Part shown: one piece after another, positions 38,930 through 49,463 of the stretch | How the letters are laid out: every line of letters begins with the position of its first letter | Position numbering within the stretch: the stretch's first letter is position 1 | DNA from: Ceratothoa steindachneri | Taxonomy: Eukaryota; Arthropoda; Malacostraca; Isopoda; Cymothoidae | Direction of reading: 5' to 3' | DNA: 64,000 nt | NCBI GenBank assembly: GCA_963969495.1 | Contig: OZ018326.1 | Span: 177,857,497 to 177,921,496, forward strand | Program-made: the position numbers and the translations under genes | Notes under the pieces: model-generated | The model's database searches: none | The model's input: the letters and a program-made list of their open reading frames with translations, nothing else | Told to the model about the DNA's origin: nothing

Positions 38930-40440
38930 TTCATGGAAGAAATTTTCGCTTGCGAGAATGTCTGGAGTGTGTGATATCTACACAGTCTCGTTGAATACTC
39001 GAACAGTAGTCTGCCATCATGTTTGTATTCCATCGGCCTTGATATATCTCCTCCACAATCTTGATATCTTGATGAAAACGCTCGAAGTGTTCATCACTCA
39101 CGTTGCCAAGTTTAGCAGGAAGTTTATCACGATGGATCTTCAGGAAATAAACATTTATGCTCATGTTTCAGCCTAAACGATGAAATCTATCAACTAATGT
39201 CTCTACCAAATCGTTGGAATTAGCAGCCTTTGTGTTTCCAAGAAATCCTTTCACAACAGCCACAAATGAATCCCATGCTTCTTTTTCTATGCCTGTCATC
39301 GAACTCGAGAAGTTTTGGCGTTGCATTAATTTTCTGATTTGTGGCCGATCAAAAACTCCAGCCTTTATTTTATCATAACTTAAGTCAGGAAATAATGTAC
39401 ATATGAATTTAAAACAGTCACTCTCCACATTAAGAGTTTTCACAAATTGTTCCATTAGCCCTATTTGATATGAAGGGGTTGGAAGATCATTTTCTCTCGC
39501 TCAACAAGTGGGTGGTGTATAATATTCTTCTCCCTAAAAGTCAGACCTTCTCTAACTGGCCAGGGTTTCTGTTTGTCCTTGGCTCGGCTGTCCCATGAAC
39601 ACAAGAAACATGAATACTTTGTATAGCCTCCTTGTTGGACAAGTAAAGAATTTACCATTTTCAGCTCCACACATATGATTCATTTGTGCTCATCATATTT
39701 GAGTAAATCTAATATAGATTATATGTCTTCATGTTTCTCTTTTAAATGCACATAGTGACCAATAGGAATCATACTGAACAAGTTTCCATTAAGGAGTAAC
39801 ACACATTTTAGACTCTTCTTTCTACTATCTATAAAAAGTGGCCAGTCATTTGGATCGTACTCTGAAATACTCATTTCGTTTAACATACTTGCCACGTCAC
39901 AACACTAAACAAAATCTTCATTTTAAAGAATGTCAAGAGTACTCTCTCTCTGTTCAGATAAAAAGTTACTTTTATTTCTTTCCTGCAACAAATTATTCTC
40001 TTTATGTCTAGAAGCTAACACTTCTGCTAACCGTTTTGACAGCCTTAGGTCTCTAACTAAATCATTCAGTTCTAATTGGCTGAAGTTTCCACGTTCTTGA
40101 CTCAATGTATGTACAAAGTCTGGCTCCTGTCAAGTTCCTTGCTTAAGTCAGATTCACGTATATCAATTATCTTGTACAGTGAAGAAAGTTCTTGGAATAA
40201 AGGTACTGGAATTTCATCTGAATGAAGAACTGGACGAATTGATGAATCAAGATTGGGGAACTTCTTTTATGTCGGGTTTTCTTGCTATAACCAGAAGTCT
40301 TTGTGAGACTAAAGTACCAATCATTTACATGTTTTCGTGGCTCTCGCCACACCATAGGAATGCCAAATCCTAGTTGTTTCCTTGTGCCCTTTTTCCATTG
40401 GCGTAGATTTTCGGCATATGATTTAGACACATTCTGCGGG
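38930..40440 (-). pseudogene. Pseudogene of an uncharacterised arthropod-expanded family ('RFHQDI' family)
   Basis: Successive minus-strand blocks give one protein in order. First comes 'SYAENLRQWKKGTRKQLGFG' with 'IPMVWREPRKHVNDWYFSLT' (40430-40290). Then 'QLELNDLVRDLRLSKRLAEV' (40105-39923), 'MSISEYDPNDWPLFIDSRKK' (about 39880-39820) and 'KCVLLLNGNLFSMIPIGHYV'. Next are 'QQGGYTKYSCFLCSWDSRAK' (39670-39560) and 'IIHHPLVEREKMIFQPLHIK' (to about 39461). 'LFPDLSYDKIKAGVFDRPQI' (39455-39330) is followed by 'AWDSFVAVVKGFLGNTKAAN'. It ends with 'FERFHQDIKIVEEIYQGRWN' and 'TNMMADYCSS' (39164-38990). I remember near-identical block order from many predicted arthropod proteins without known function. 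Several stops and frameshifts make this copy inactive. A Cys pair ('CFLC') and conserved His/Asp suggest an enzyme or metal site, but that is inference. Confidence 0.8.
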
Positions 40441-41743
40441 GCCTACGGTTTATCCTAATCACCTAATTTAATCTTAAAGTATTCGAAGTATGCTCTTTTC
40501 ACAAAGATACTAATGTTCATTCTTTGAGTTGCTGTGGTAAAACAACTACATATATAGCAAAAAGAGTTAAGGGAATTCAAACATTTCCTTCTAAATGAGG
40601 CCATACTACTGAATGTTATTTCCTAAAACAAATAAGAAAAAACACAAAATTATATTGTACCCAATTGCTTTATATATCTAGATGGGCATAAAGAGAAGTC
40701 TAAATACATAGATAAAATAAAATAAGAAGAATACCAAACGCCTCCACTTCCGTTCACTTGGTCGTAAGATAGCCTGCTACTATAATTGGAATCGATATGG
40801 ACCATTCCATAAATAAAATTTTGACGTGATAAAAGAAAACTATTGCCGTTTCAAACTCATTGACCCCTAATTGCTCAAGTACAGGACTCAAACTAAAGTC
40901 AGCAGAAAAGAGGTTAAAATTTATTGACAAGTGTTATAGGTCGAGTAGAATCGTAGAAACGATTTTGAAGTGGAAACACAGCTGTCCTGATCCTACCTCA
41001 ATTATAAAATGGAAGTAAAACTCTCTCCTTGGAAAATAGCAATGCCTTCGTTGGTTTTCAATTTAAAGTAAAATAACAACCAAAAAATTCAAATAAAATT
41101 GAGGTTTTAACCTGTTTAAAAACATTCTATTAAAGATAAGAAAGTTTTATTTTCTAATTAAAATTAAGGTAAATATGTAGATTAGCGGCCCGGCCGAAAA
41201 AAATTTGTGTGTAAATATTATCGTTCACTCGTGTCGGAATATTCATGCGCGTTTGAGTCCTTTTCGAATTATTATTCTATAAACAATTAGGATTATATAC
41301 TGGGGGCTGTGCCCCCCAGACCCCCCCAATTTAATGAAACTCAGGTTCATCGTAGTGTAGTCCCCCCATTGTGTTTACCCCCACACGAACCGTCAACTTA
41401 AATGTACTCCCAAAACGTGAAACATTTTGGAACACGGACGAAATAGTACGTCCCATCGTTCGCGCCGATAATCTACATATTTACCAAATTAATTTTATTT
41501 TGCTCCAGTTTTCTAAAAAATTTGCTGTTTTTTTAACTTTCCCATGTCCTACTGGTAAACGTCAGATTCAAACTACACAACACTACACCATATAAAACCC
41601 CTTGAAAAGTCGCCCCTTTGCGAGATACCATCCATTGACTGAACAGACACTATGTGGTTTTATTTTGATCAGCCCTGAAGCTGATAAATAAATGTGGCAA
41701 TTTAAGAAATTCCCTTGTACCTAAAGATAAGACAAAATAAAGA
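40441..41743. other. Stretch without recognised gene; G/C hairpin
   Basis: No gene was recognised. A hairpin GGGGGC-TGT-GCCCCC lies at 41302-41316, followed by CAGACCCCCCC. This kind of motif recurs in dispersed repeats of many genomes, so a transposon remnant around 41180-41600 is possible. Confidence 0.45.
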
Positions 41744-42678
41744 TACGAGGGGCAGTCAATAGGATTTGCAATTCGGATATAAGGAAACGAGATATGAGGA
41801 AAAGTGTTATATTATTTTTCAATATAACTACCCTCGACTTCAATGCACTTGCGCCACTTGTCACTGAGGCTTCGAATTCCCGACAACCAGAAATCTCCAG
41901 ACTGCTGTTCAATTTACTTCTGGACAGCGAGCTGGACATCTTCATCGTCCCTAAACCGGCGTTCACGCAGTGCAGCTTTGAGCTGGGGGAATAAAAAGTA
42001 GTCGCTGGGGGCCAGATCTAGACTGTAGGGGGAATGGTTGAGCTCCTCGAATCCGCACTCACGCAGGGCAGCTTGTGCAACTCTGGCCTTGTAAACTTTG
42101 AAGACGTTGAAGTCGTCATACGGCGTGAGGTTTCTAGGGACCCAACGGGCAGAAACCTTGGTCATGGCCAAATTGTCGTGGATGATGTTGATAACACTTT
42201 CATGTGATATTCCAAGTTGTCACTCGATTTCTTCGATCTTCACCCGTCGATTTTGGAGGATCATCTTCTCCATACGGGCCACATTATTGTCGTTGGTCAC
42301 GTCTGACGGGCGTCTTGGACGGGGGTCATCTTTAAGGGACTCACGACCATTGCGAAACTCCCTATTGCAGTGAGAAATGGTTGCATATGAAGGGGCGGTG
42401 TCGGTGTACACTGCAACCATGCGCTCATGGATCTCTTTCGCATTCTTGCCTTCCTTGGTCAAAAATTTGATCACTGCGCGGTACTCAACGTTCTCCATTG
42501 TTGAAAAATTTGTGACTGACGATCTGCGATCAGCTACTGCTTCTTAAATAGACGAGGCAGGAGCGTGCGGCTGCAGGTCCTTACTCTTCATAACTTGTCC
42601 TAACACCCCCACTTACAGTCAACGCCCTTCTTCTGTTTTGCCCTACCGATTCGCAAAACTTATTGACCGCCCCTCGTA
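41744..42678 (-). mobile_element. mariner element, internally deleted, both ends present (copy 2)
   Basis: Both ends carry TACGAGGGGC.GTCAATA in inverted orientation (41744 and, reversed, to 42678), with the TA target. At about 935 bp it is shorter than the usual 1.3 kb. On the minus strand the leader precedes ATG at 42498. Relative to copy 1 the shared region looks roughly 85-90% identical by eye. Confidence 0.93.
41760..42498 (-). pseudogene. mariner transposase pseudogene with central deletion
   Basis: ATG at 42498 starts 'MENVEYRAVIKFLTKEGKNA', then 'SYATISHCNREFRNGRESLK' and 'DDPRPRRPSDVTNDNN': the N-terminal HTH DNA-binding half. A stop falls after 'KIEEIE'. The frame resumes with 'MTKVSARWVPRNLTP' (about 42170-42125) and jumps straight to 'QAALRECGFEELNHSPYSLD' and 'LAPSDYFLFPQLKAALRERR', which carries the third catalytic Asp. 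The region expected to hold the first two catalytic aspartates is deleted. Beyond 41914 the C-terminus ('VWRFLVVGNSKPQ') is read with stops. It is inactive; length against a normal protein of about 345 residues supports a loss of roughly 100-150 residues. Confidence 0.9.
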
Positions 42679-44130
42679 GGCTAAATAAGGTGAATTAGTC
42701 TTTAATTTCGTTATATTTATGATAGGTCACTATAGAATCGTGTGTGGTCGAGTTTCCATTGTTTTTCTGAAAGCGATTTTCGATCTCATTCACGGCAATC
42801 CTTCGAGTCTGAAGACTCGCTGTGATTGGCCCAGAATCGTCTCATCTTTCAAACCATTTCTTTGATTACTTCTTGAGTGACATTTTAAAAATAAGATTAT
42901 AGAAAAGGTGAAACTTAAGTATTCATGCATTTATAATTAACGTTTTACTATATCTTTATTAACTTTACTATGCGTGAATAATATTTTGAAGGTGACCATC
43001 CCGAAGAATAATCCAGGAGAGTAGAAGAGGAAAACTTTTAACCACTTTCTACATGCAAATTTATAACTAGAATAAATTTAAAACCAACTTCAAAGAGAGA
43101 AAAAAGAAACCAGCTATGAAAGTATTAAACTGAACACCATATGCAAACAAATTCACTTTAGTGTTTGAGGGAGAATTTGCGCTCTTTCATAAAATTTTCT
43201 GGCGAATTCAAACGACTCCTCTCCACCCCTCCAATTCGAGTTGCTCCCTTTTCGTGTCGCAATCCTTTGAGCCTCTCATCGCTGAAGTTATTTTTTGCCC
43301 ATTTTTGTTTGGAGTTGTCCTTCACTTTTTCTTTCAACACATTTTTATTTGCTAGGAGAGTAGACCCTTCAAAAAGATTAATCAGACATCACTAACTTTA
43401 AAACGGTTGGATTGGTATTAATTGGGAGTAGTTTGAAATTTATTAAAGGCCTCGTCGACAACCACTCACCTCGAGCACCATAATTAAGGATGCATTTTAA
43501 GGGATTAAATTGAAAAGAAACAAGATTTTACACTACTTTAAAGAATGCATTCGAATTAAAGGTACAAATATTGATCAGGATAAGGCTAGGGTGATTTTAT
43601 TGTTGATTTTATCATTATATGTTTGTTACTATTATTGGTATTATTATGATTAACTTTATTATTATTTAATTATTATCATTATTATTTAATTATATAATTA
43701 TTAATTTTATTATTGTTATTACGATTATTATTTAAATATTATTATAATAGTAGGAAGTTATTAACGTTATTACTATTATACTACCGCGGTGTTGATTGTG
43801 CGCCGCAAAACGCATGAGGGATCTACATCGTTCACTAGTTAGTAGCAAAACACAGTATTACCACCGTTCATCATGACCATTTCCCCACAACACGTACCAG
43901 TCCATCTTGTTCTTCGCCTTGCCAGGGAATGTTATACTTATTTGTATGTTTGGTTCATTTTCGAGCCGGCCGAGCCTTCCAAACCAAAGGGTGATTTGGT
44001 GCGAATAATTAATCAACTAAAATTAATATTCCCATTCATAGGAATCTACTTCTACAGATGGAGTTGGTCAATGACTAAACCCAAACTCAGGGTACTGCTA
44101 CTCCTAACACCTTCAGAAGAGAGACTCAAA
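42679..44130. other. Stretch without recognised gene; ATT-rich tract
   Basis: About 43600-43760 is cryptically simple (ATT/TAATT-rich). The 142-codon open frame 43873-44301 runs into the minisatellite downstream and has no family resemblance. It is recorded here as an unsupported candidate only. Confidence 0.5.
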
Positions 44131-44583
44131 GCCTACAGTGTAATTGGGGGTAAAGAATTCTACGGCTGTGATTGTGGGGAAAATTGTTTACCCTTTATTT
44201 TTGATAAAAGTAAAGATGTAGTTTTGGCTAAAAATAGTTACACCTTTAACTTTAGGTTAAAGTCTACAGCTGTAATTTGGGGTAAAGATCTAAAGGTGTA
44301 ATATATCACAAAAAGTTTAGAGCTGTAATTTGTAGTAAAACGAGTATACTTGTAATTTCGAGGAAATATGTATGAAGCTATAATTTAGGGTAAAATCTTG
44401 CCCTACTGAAATTTTATGTAAAACTTTACACTATAATTTGAGAATTGAAGTTTATAGGTGAAATTTTGGGTAAGAATTCTACAGCTATTATTTGGGGTAA
44501 AATGTTTATTGCTGTAATTCTTGCTAAAACGTCTACAGCTTAATATGGGGTACAATGTCTACAGCTGGAATTTTGAGTAAGAT
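44131..44583. repeat. Degenerate 27-bp minisatellite (about 16-17 units)
   Basis: The consensus is close to TCTACAGCTGTAATTTGGGG followed by TAAAATG. Units are diverged. The best preserved stretch is about 44257-44583, where twelve units of 26-28 bp can be counted. The early units (44131-44256) are more irregular. Confidence 0.88.
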
Positions 44584-45236
44584 AAAAGCACACGAACCCA
44601 AGTTTAAAGACTATCTTTTCTCGCCGGCGCCTAAGATTAATAGATTATGAAGATTAATAATAGATGTTAAAGCGTAAATTAACCACTCACGGCATTTACT
44701 TATCCGAACTTCAAACCAAAATAGATGTCACATCATCACCCAGTAAAACATTGTCCATATTAGGTGTTAGGAAAAGAGAATTTAATGTTAAAAGAAAATT
44801 TGATGACTTATAAAACTTTCTTCTACAGCAACAATCTTTCCCTTGATTTTAACATATCTATACCATTTTTTCAAAAGTCCATTCATGAAACGAATCTGAA
44901 GTGCGAATTTCACACCTAGATATCTATCTAAATTTTGGTTAACAAAAACTTCGTAATATTTAGGGCAAATTTTTAAGAGGATTTCATAAGCCTTTGAGAA
45001 CCTTTAAACGCAGGCTATAGAAGATGTGTTGAAGATATTTTTCTTATTTACAGATAAGAACTAAATTCAACAAATTTTATAGACTATGTGAACCAGCTAC
45101 CCCGACAATTAGTTTTGAAACAGAGTGTCATAAAATTACTCATAGTCTGGTCCAATAATTATTCTAGTCCTTGATCTGGACACACCGCTTTTGTCAAAGT
45201 TGATGGTATTGAGACCCTATGACTCAATCTACGATC

Positions 45237-45239
<3 letters not shown>
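44584..45239. other. Stretch without recognised gene
   Basis: AT-rich sequence with nothing recognisable. Confidence 0.6.

Positions 45240-45330
<91 letters not shown>
45240..45330. repeat. Compound (TA)n(GA)n microsatellite
   Basis: Alternating TA to about 45293, then GA repeats with one AA interruption to 45330. Confidence 0.97.
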
Positions 45331-45331
<1 letters not shown>

Positions 45332-46570
45332 TTTAATTCCTACTGAACGTGCGAAAGCTGGTTAGAGGTGGGTTGTGCCATGGCCAGGATTCTCACTATA
45401 CAAGGCCCACTTGTTACTGGAGGGAGGTTTGTGATTGAAAAATTCTAAGAGTGCATAATACAGGTTGAATAAATTAGCCGAAGGGATTCTTAATTAAAGT
45501 CTTGGCAAGGGTACGCCAAAAAGGAGAAGCCACAAATATTTAAACATCCAAAAATAAGTTTTACTTTACACCAAAATAATAATTAGTAGCAATAGTTAAA
45601 CGGGCATTTAGGTAAATAAGGATTAAATATTTAACACGGATTAGTCCGGGTTGACAGCAATTATAAATAATAATATCAGAGAATGACTCACTTGAATCGC
45701 TTTAAAAAAGGAGGGGAGGATAACACCGACGTTAAGCATCTAGATTTATAATGACTCAATGGGAGTATCAATCACTGTTAATTAAATAGGTAATTTAAGA
45801 ATAGAGGGACACTGGGTTTACAGATTACCATAAATTGTGATCAATTGGAGAGACGACTACTCAGATCCAGACGGGGTGGTTCGGGTGGCGTTAACACGTG
45901 TTCTAGGGAAAAGGGGAAATAAGACGACGGGTTTGGGGCTGCTGACTGCACTTCCGGTTAGTTCACTCCTAACTGGATGTGACATTAACAAATAGTTACT
46001 TCCAGTAACTATTTGGATGTTCATTTTTCTTTTCTAAGTTACGTTGAGCAACAGAGCGTATTCTTCTAGTCACAGACTCTGCGGGGCGGGATTTGCCTCA
46101 GGAACACTTTGAGACAGCGACTAATTTAACTCAGCGGCGCGTTGGCAGTCGATACGTTACGGTAACGACTATTGTTCAACGTGAGGGTTATGCGAGTAGG
46201 TTTGGAACACTTCTCCCGAGGGATAAACGGCGTTGTCATTTATACCGCGGACTGTGTGAAATCGAGAGAGAGATTCCATATACGACAATTCGCTTATCGC
46301 AGCGCCTTCTGGACTATCTCCAAGGTATCATAAAGAAGGCAAATAGAATTTAGGCTTCTCTGTGAGATAGGCCTTCTTTCGTCAGACTTTTTGTCACTTG
46401 TTGGGGAAGTTTGGCACGGATAACGACTTAGGTCAAGGGGAAGGAGGAGGAGGGCGGTAGAATGTCGAGAGAGGGTGGGGGGCAGAGAGAGGAGACGAAG
46501 GTCAACTCAAACGCCAAATTTCTTGCGTTCGCATGATTGTCTGGCGGCATGCGAGTATGTACGTTCCATA
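45331..46570. other. GC-richer stretch, possibly a decayed LTR; contains a perfect hairpin
   Basis: The base composition changes at the microsatellite and stays GC-richer to about 46560. Its general look (an AT-rich TTTTACTTTACACC-type part followed by a GC-richer part) recalls the solo LTRs in this window, but I could align no block and found no ends. AAATAGTTACT-TCC-AGTAACTATTT at 45990-46014 is a perfect 11-bp hairpin, flanked on both sides by GGATGT. The open frame 46093-46353 (86 codons) matches nothing that I know. Confidence 0.4.
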
Positions 46571-47311
46571 CCCTCACACAAAGTAAGAGAGCAAAAAATT
46601 TCCTTCATTTAATGGATATTTTGGTTTAACAAATTGCACTATTGCAAACCAACATTTAGATTGAATGAGTCGAAAACTTTCAGTAGCTCCAATTTATCCT
46701 CTTATGTATACATAATCTATCTCTTGTTTTTTTACTAATATATTTAGTCCCAAACTTCCTACCATTAATAAACTTAGGAATGCAAGATGTTTTGTTTCAA
46801 CACAACTTGGTCCACTTAAGATGGCGTTTTGCAAATTTTCCAAATTTTGGAGAAAACACATTTTTAGATAAATTTCAAATGTAAGGACTGGAACAGACTG
46901 AAAGGATGAGCTCACTTGCTTATAATTATAGTTTTGCAAGCTGGAGGGAATGGACCTAGCAATGAAGTAATCTGCATTGCCTAAAGGATACAGTCAGTTT
47001 CCAGTTTGACAGTAGTATAAAAAGGGGTAATTTTTCGGCTAAAAAGGAAAATTTAAAAGAGACAAAAGTGTAATGAATGTAAAAACAGTGTACCTTAGAA
47101 CATTTATAAAATACTGGCCTTAACAAAGGATATACTTTATTTAGAATCCTAGAATTACTTCATAATAAAGTATCCAATCAATCATTCAATTGTCCCTTTT
47201 TCTCATATAAAATCTTCTACTGATCTTTTCTTCAACCAGCAGCTTCATTATAAAGAATATTTGTTTCATCTGTTATCATCCAAGAATAGATTTATTCTGA
47301 TTCATTGATTA
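46571..47311. other. Stretch without recognised gene
   Basis: AT-rich sequence; no repeats or reading frames of note. Confidence 0.6.
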
Positions 47312-47314
47312 TAC

Positions 47315-47369
<55 letters not shown>

Positions 47370-47374
47370 TATAT

Positions 47375-47454
<80 letters not shown>
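47312..47454. repeat. Long (TA)n microsatellite
   Basis: About 140 bp of alternating TA with two GATATA interruptions near 47367-47382. Confidence 0.97.
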
Positions 47455-47530
47455 GGACAGGTGGGGTTCTTGTTATAGTTTTGTTTCAGATTAGCATCAA
47501 CATTTGTTTATTTTACAACAAACACTTAGT

Positions 47531-47745
47531 AAGGTAATTTTTTATAGATTTGTTCAAATTTATAGAGTAACTGAATATAATCTAGCACATAAAGAGTAGC
47601 CCCGAATGAAACAATCTCATGAAATATATGTATATATATATATTTATACATATTGCAAAAGATTGTTTCCCTCGGGGCTACTCTTTATGTGCTAGATGAT
47701 ATTTAGCTACTCTATAAATATCAACAAAGAAAAATTATATATTAT
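47531..47745. mobile_element. Foldback (hairpin) element
   Basis: The arms 47581-47617 and 47660-47696 are inverted copies of each other with 2 mismatches in 37 bp (shared core GGGGCTACTCTTTATGTGCT). With gaps, the similarity extends outward to about 47531 and 47745 (TATAGAGTA and AATTTTT blocks). The loop is a short (TA)n. The shape suits a MITE-type foldback or an inverted duplication. No target duplication was identified. Confidence 0.8.
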
Positions 47746-48950
47746 ATATATAATAATATATATGTATAAATCTATAAAGAGAGAAAGAGATTAAAAGAAT
47801 GAGAGAGATTGTGTTTGTGTGCGTGTTTATCTTCTAATGACTTCGCAAATATACTGGGCCCAATAATTTATGGTGCAATTAAATTTTGTTGACTTTCCAT
47901 TACCAAAGTTTCTCCAACTTCATTTACTTAGTTATTTGCGATACCGATCCATTTTCCACCGTAAATACGATCTCAGAGAGTGTGATGAAATTCGAATAAT
48001 GATCAATAAGCCTGATTAAGCTGTCAAATCGAATTCACGTGTGGTCCGCAATTTTGGGGTAGGGGTCGCAAAAATTGAATGGTAGTTCTATGTTTGCGAT
48101 GAATCAGAGAACTGGCTCCCCGATACCCCATATTTGAGGGAAATTCAACACTTCTTCTTCAAGTTACTTTAAATGTTTAAACCCATTTAGCATGATTTTC
48201 AGTGGAAGATTAAAGTGTGGGTAGGGGAGAGGTAAAAAGAGAGCTAAGCTGTGAGTATATTCATGTGTCTTATAATTTAATTTGCTAATGATAATTTCAT
48301 GGAATTCTTGGAATTGACGTAGCGCCTCATTCACGAAAGCTTTATTAAGCGTCTAAATGTTTTAGGTGACTCCTGGACAGGAATCGAACCCATCTTCTAG
48401 AAGTTAAAAAGCCAGCACCTAAATGTGATTTGAGTAAAAAACATATTTGTACCAACCTGTTGTATCCGGTTAAGAGGAGCGGGTGGGATCTCAGAACTCT
48501 TCATATAGCATTTTTTTGTTTGACCCATCTAATAAGCGCCTGCATCTAGCACAAAGTATATATATGGTGGCCTTAAAAGTCGTGTTACAGTAATAAAATT
48601 TTATAAAATTCATATGTAAAAACTAACTATAATGAGTATTTAAATGTTTAGAATAAAGTCATTTAACAATTTAATCTGATAAATAATAAATCAGATTTCA
48701 AATGATCGCGCAACTTTTGGGCCAACTGTACTTATGAAGCCAAAAAGATAGTTTACTCTTGTTCCAATGTTACGAGTAATTTGGTTAGTTTGGGGCCGTA
48801 GTGAACAACCCAAATAGGACTGGCTTCTTTGAAATCTTAGATCAGCATTGTCAACTATTCTTGATCAGCATATTGATTCATGTTCTGTTGACTAAACAAT
48901 CACTAAGCATAATCGTAAATTGACTGCACACTGGCCAAAATCCATATAAT
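47746..48950. other. Stretch without gene; tRNA-like box B on the minus strand
   Basis: At about 48376-48388 the plus strand reads AGGAATCGAACCC, so the minus strand has a perfect box B (GGGTTCGATTCCT). The surroundings are tRNA-like, but no convincing box A or acceptor stem is seen. A SINE fragment is likely. Nothing else was recognised. Confidence 0.45.
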
Positions 48951-49463
48951 CCTTAATTGACTACACCGGGGAAGAATGAATGTAAGCAATAATTGGTTAT
49001 ACCGAAGGAATATTGAATTTAAGAAAAAAATAACTACGCAGAGAAAAGATGGAATTTAAGAAATAATTGACTAAACCGAGGGAAGATTTAATGTAAGCAA
49101 TAATTGAATCCCAAGGGAAGATTAAATATAAGAAATATAATTGACTACACTAAAGGAAGATTAAATGTAAGCAATAATTGACAACACCAAGGGAAGATTG
49201 AATGTAAGCAATAAATGATAACCTTGAAGGAAGCATGAATGTAAGCAATAATTGATTACACTTACGAAAGATTGAATGTAAGCAATAATTGACTAAACCC
49301 AGGGAAGATTGTATGTAAGCAATAATTGACAACAGTGAGGGAAGATTAAATGCAAGAAATGATAGAAAACACCGATGGAAATTTGAATGTTTGTAATATT
49401 TCACTAAATTGCGGGAAGATTGATTGTAAGCAATAATTACTAAATAGAGGGAAGAATAAAAAA
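48951..49463. repeat. 37-bp minisatellite (about 14 units)
   Basis: The consensus is near TAAGCAATAATTGACTACAC followed by CGAGGGAAGATTGAATG. Units are 35-39 bp and adjoin without spacers. Central units (about 49160-49350) are the best preserved; both edges are more degenerate. The minus-strand frame 49150-49404 is a product of the repeat. Confidence 0.95.

Noticed and set aside
43873..44301. 142-codon open frame as a gene
   Set aside because: No recognisable family, the last part lies in the 27-bp minisatellite, and no promoter or splice support is seen.
48951..49463. CRISPR-like array
   Set aside because: Repeats adjoin without unique spacers and are degenerate, and the DNA is clearly animal.
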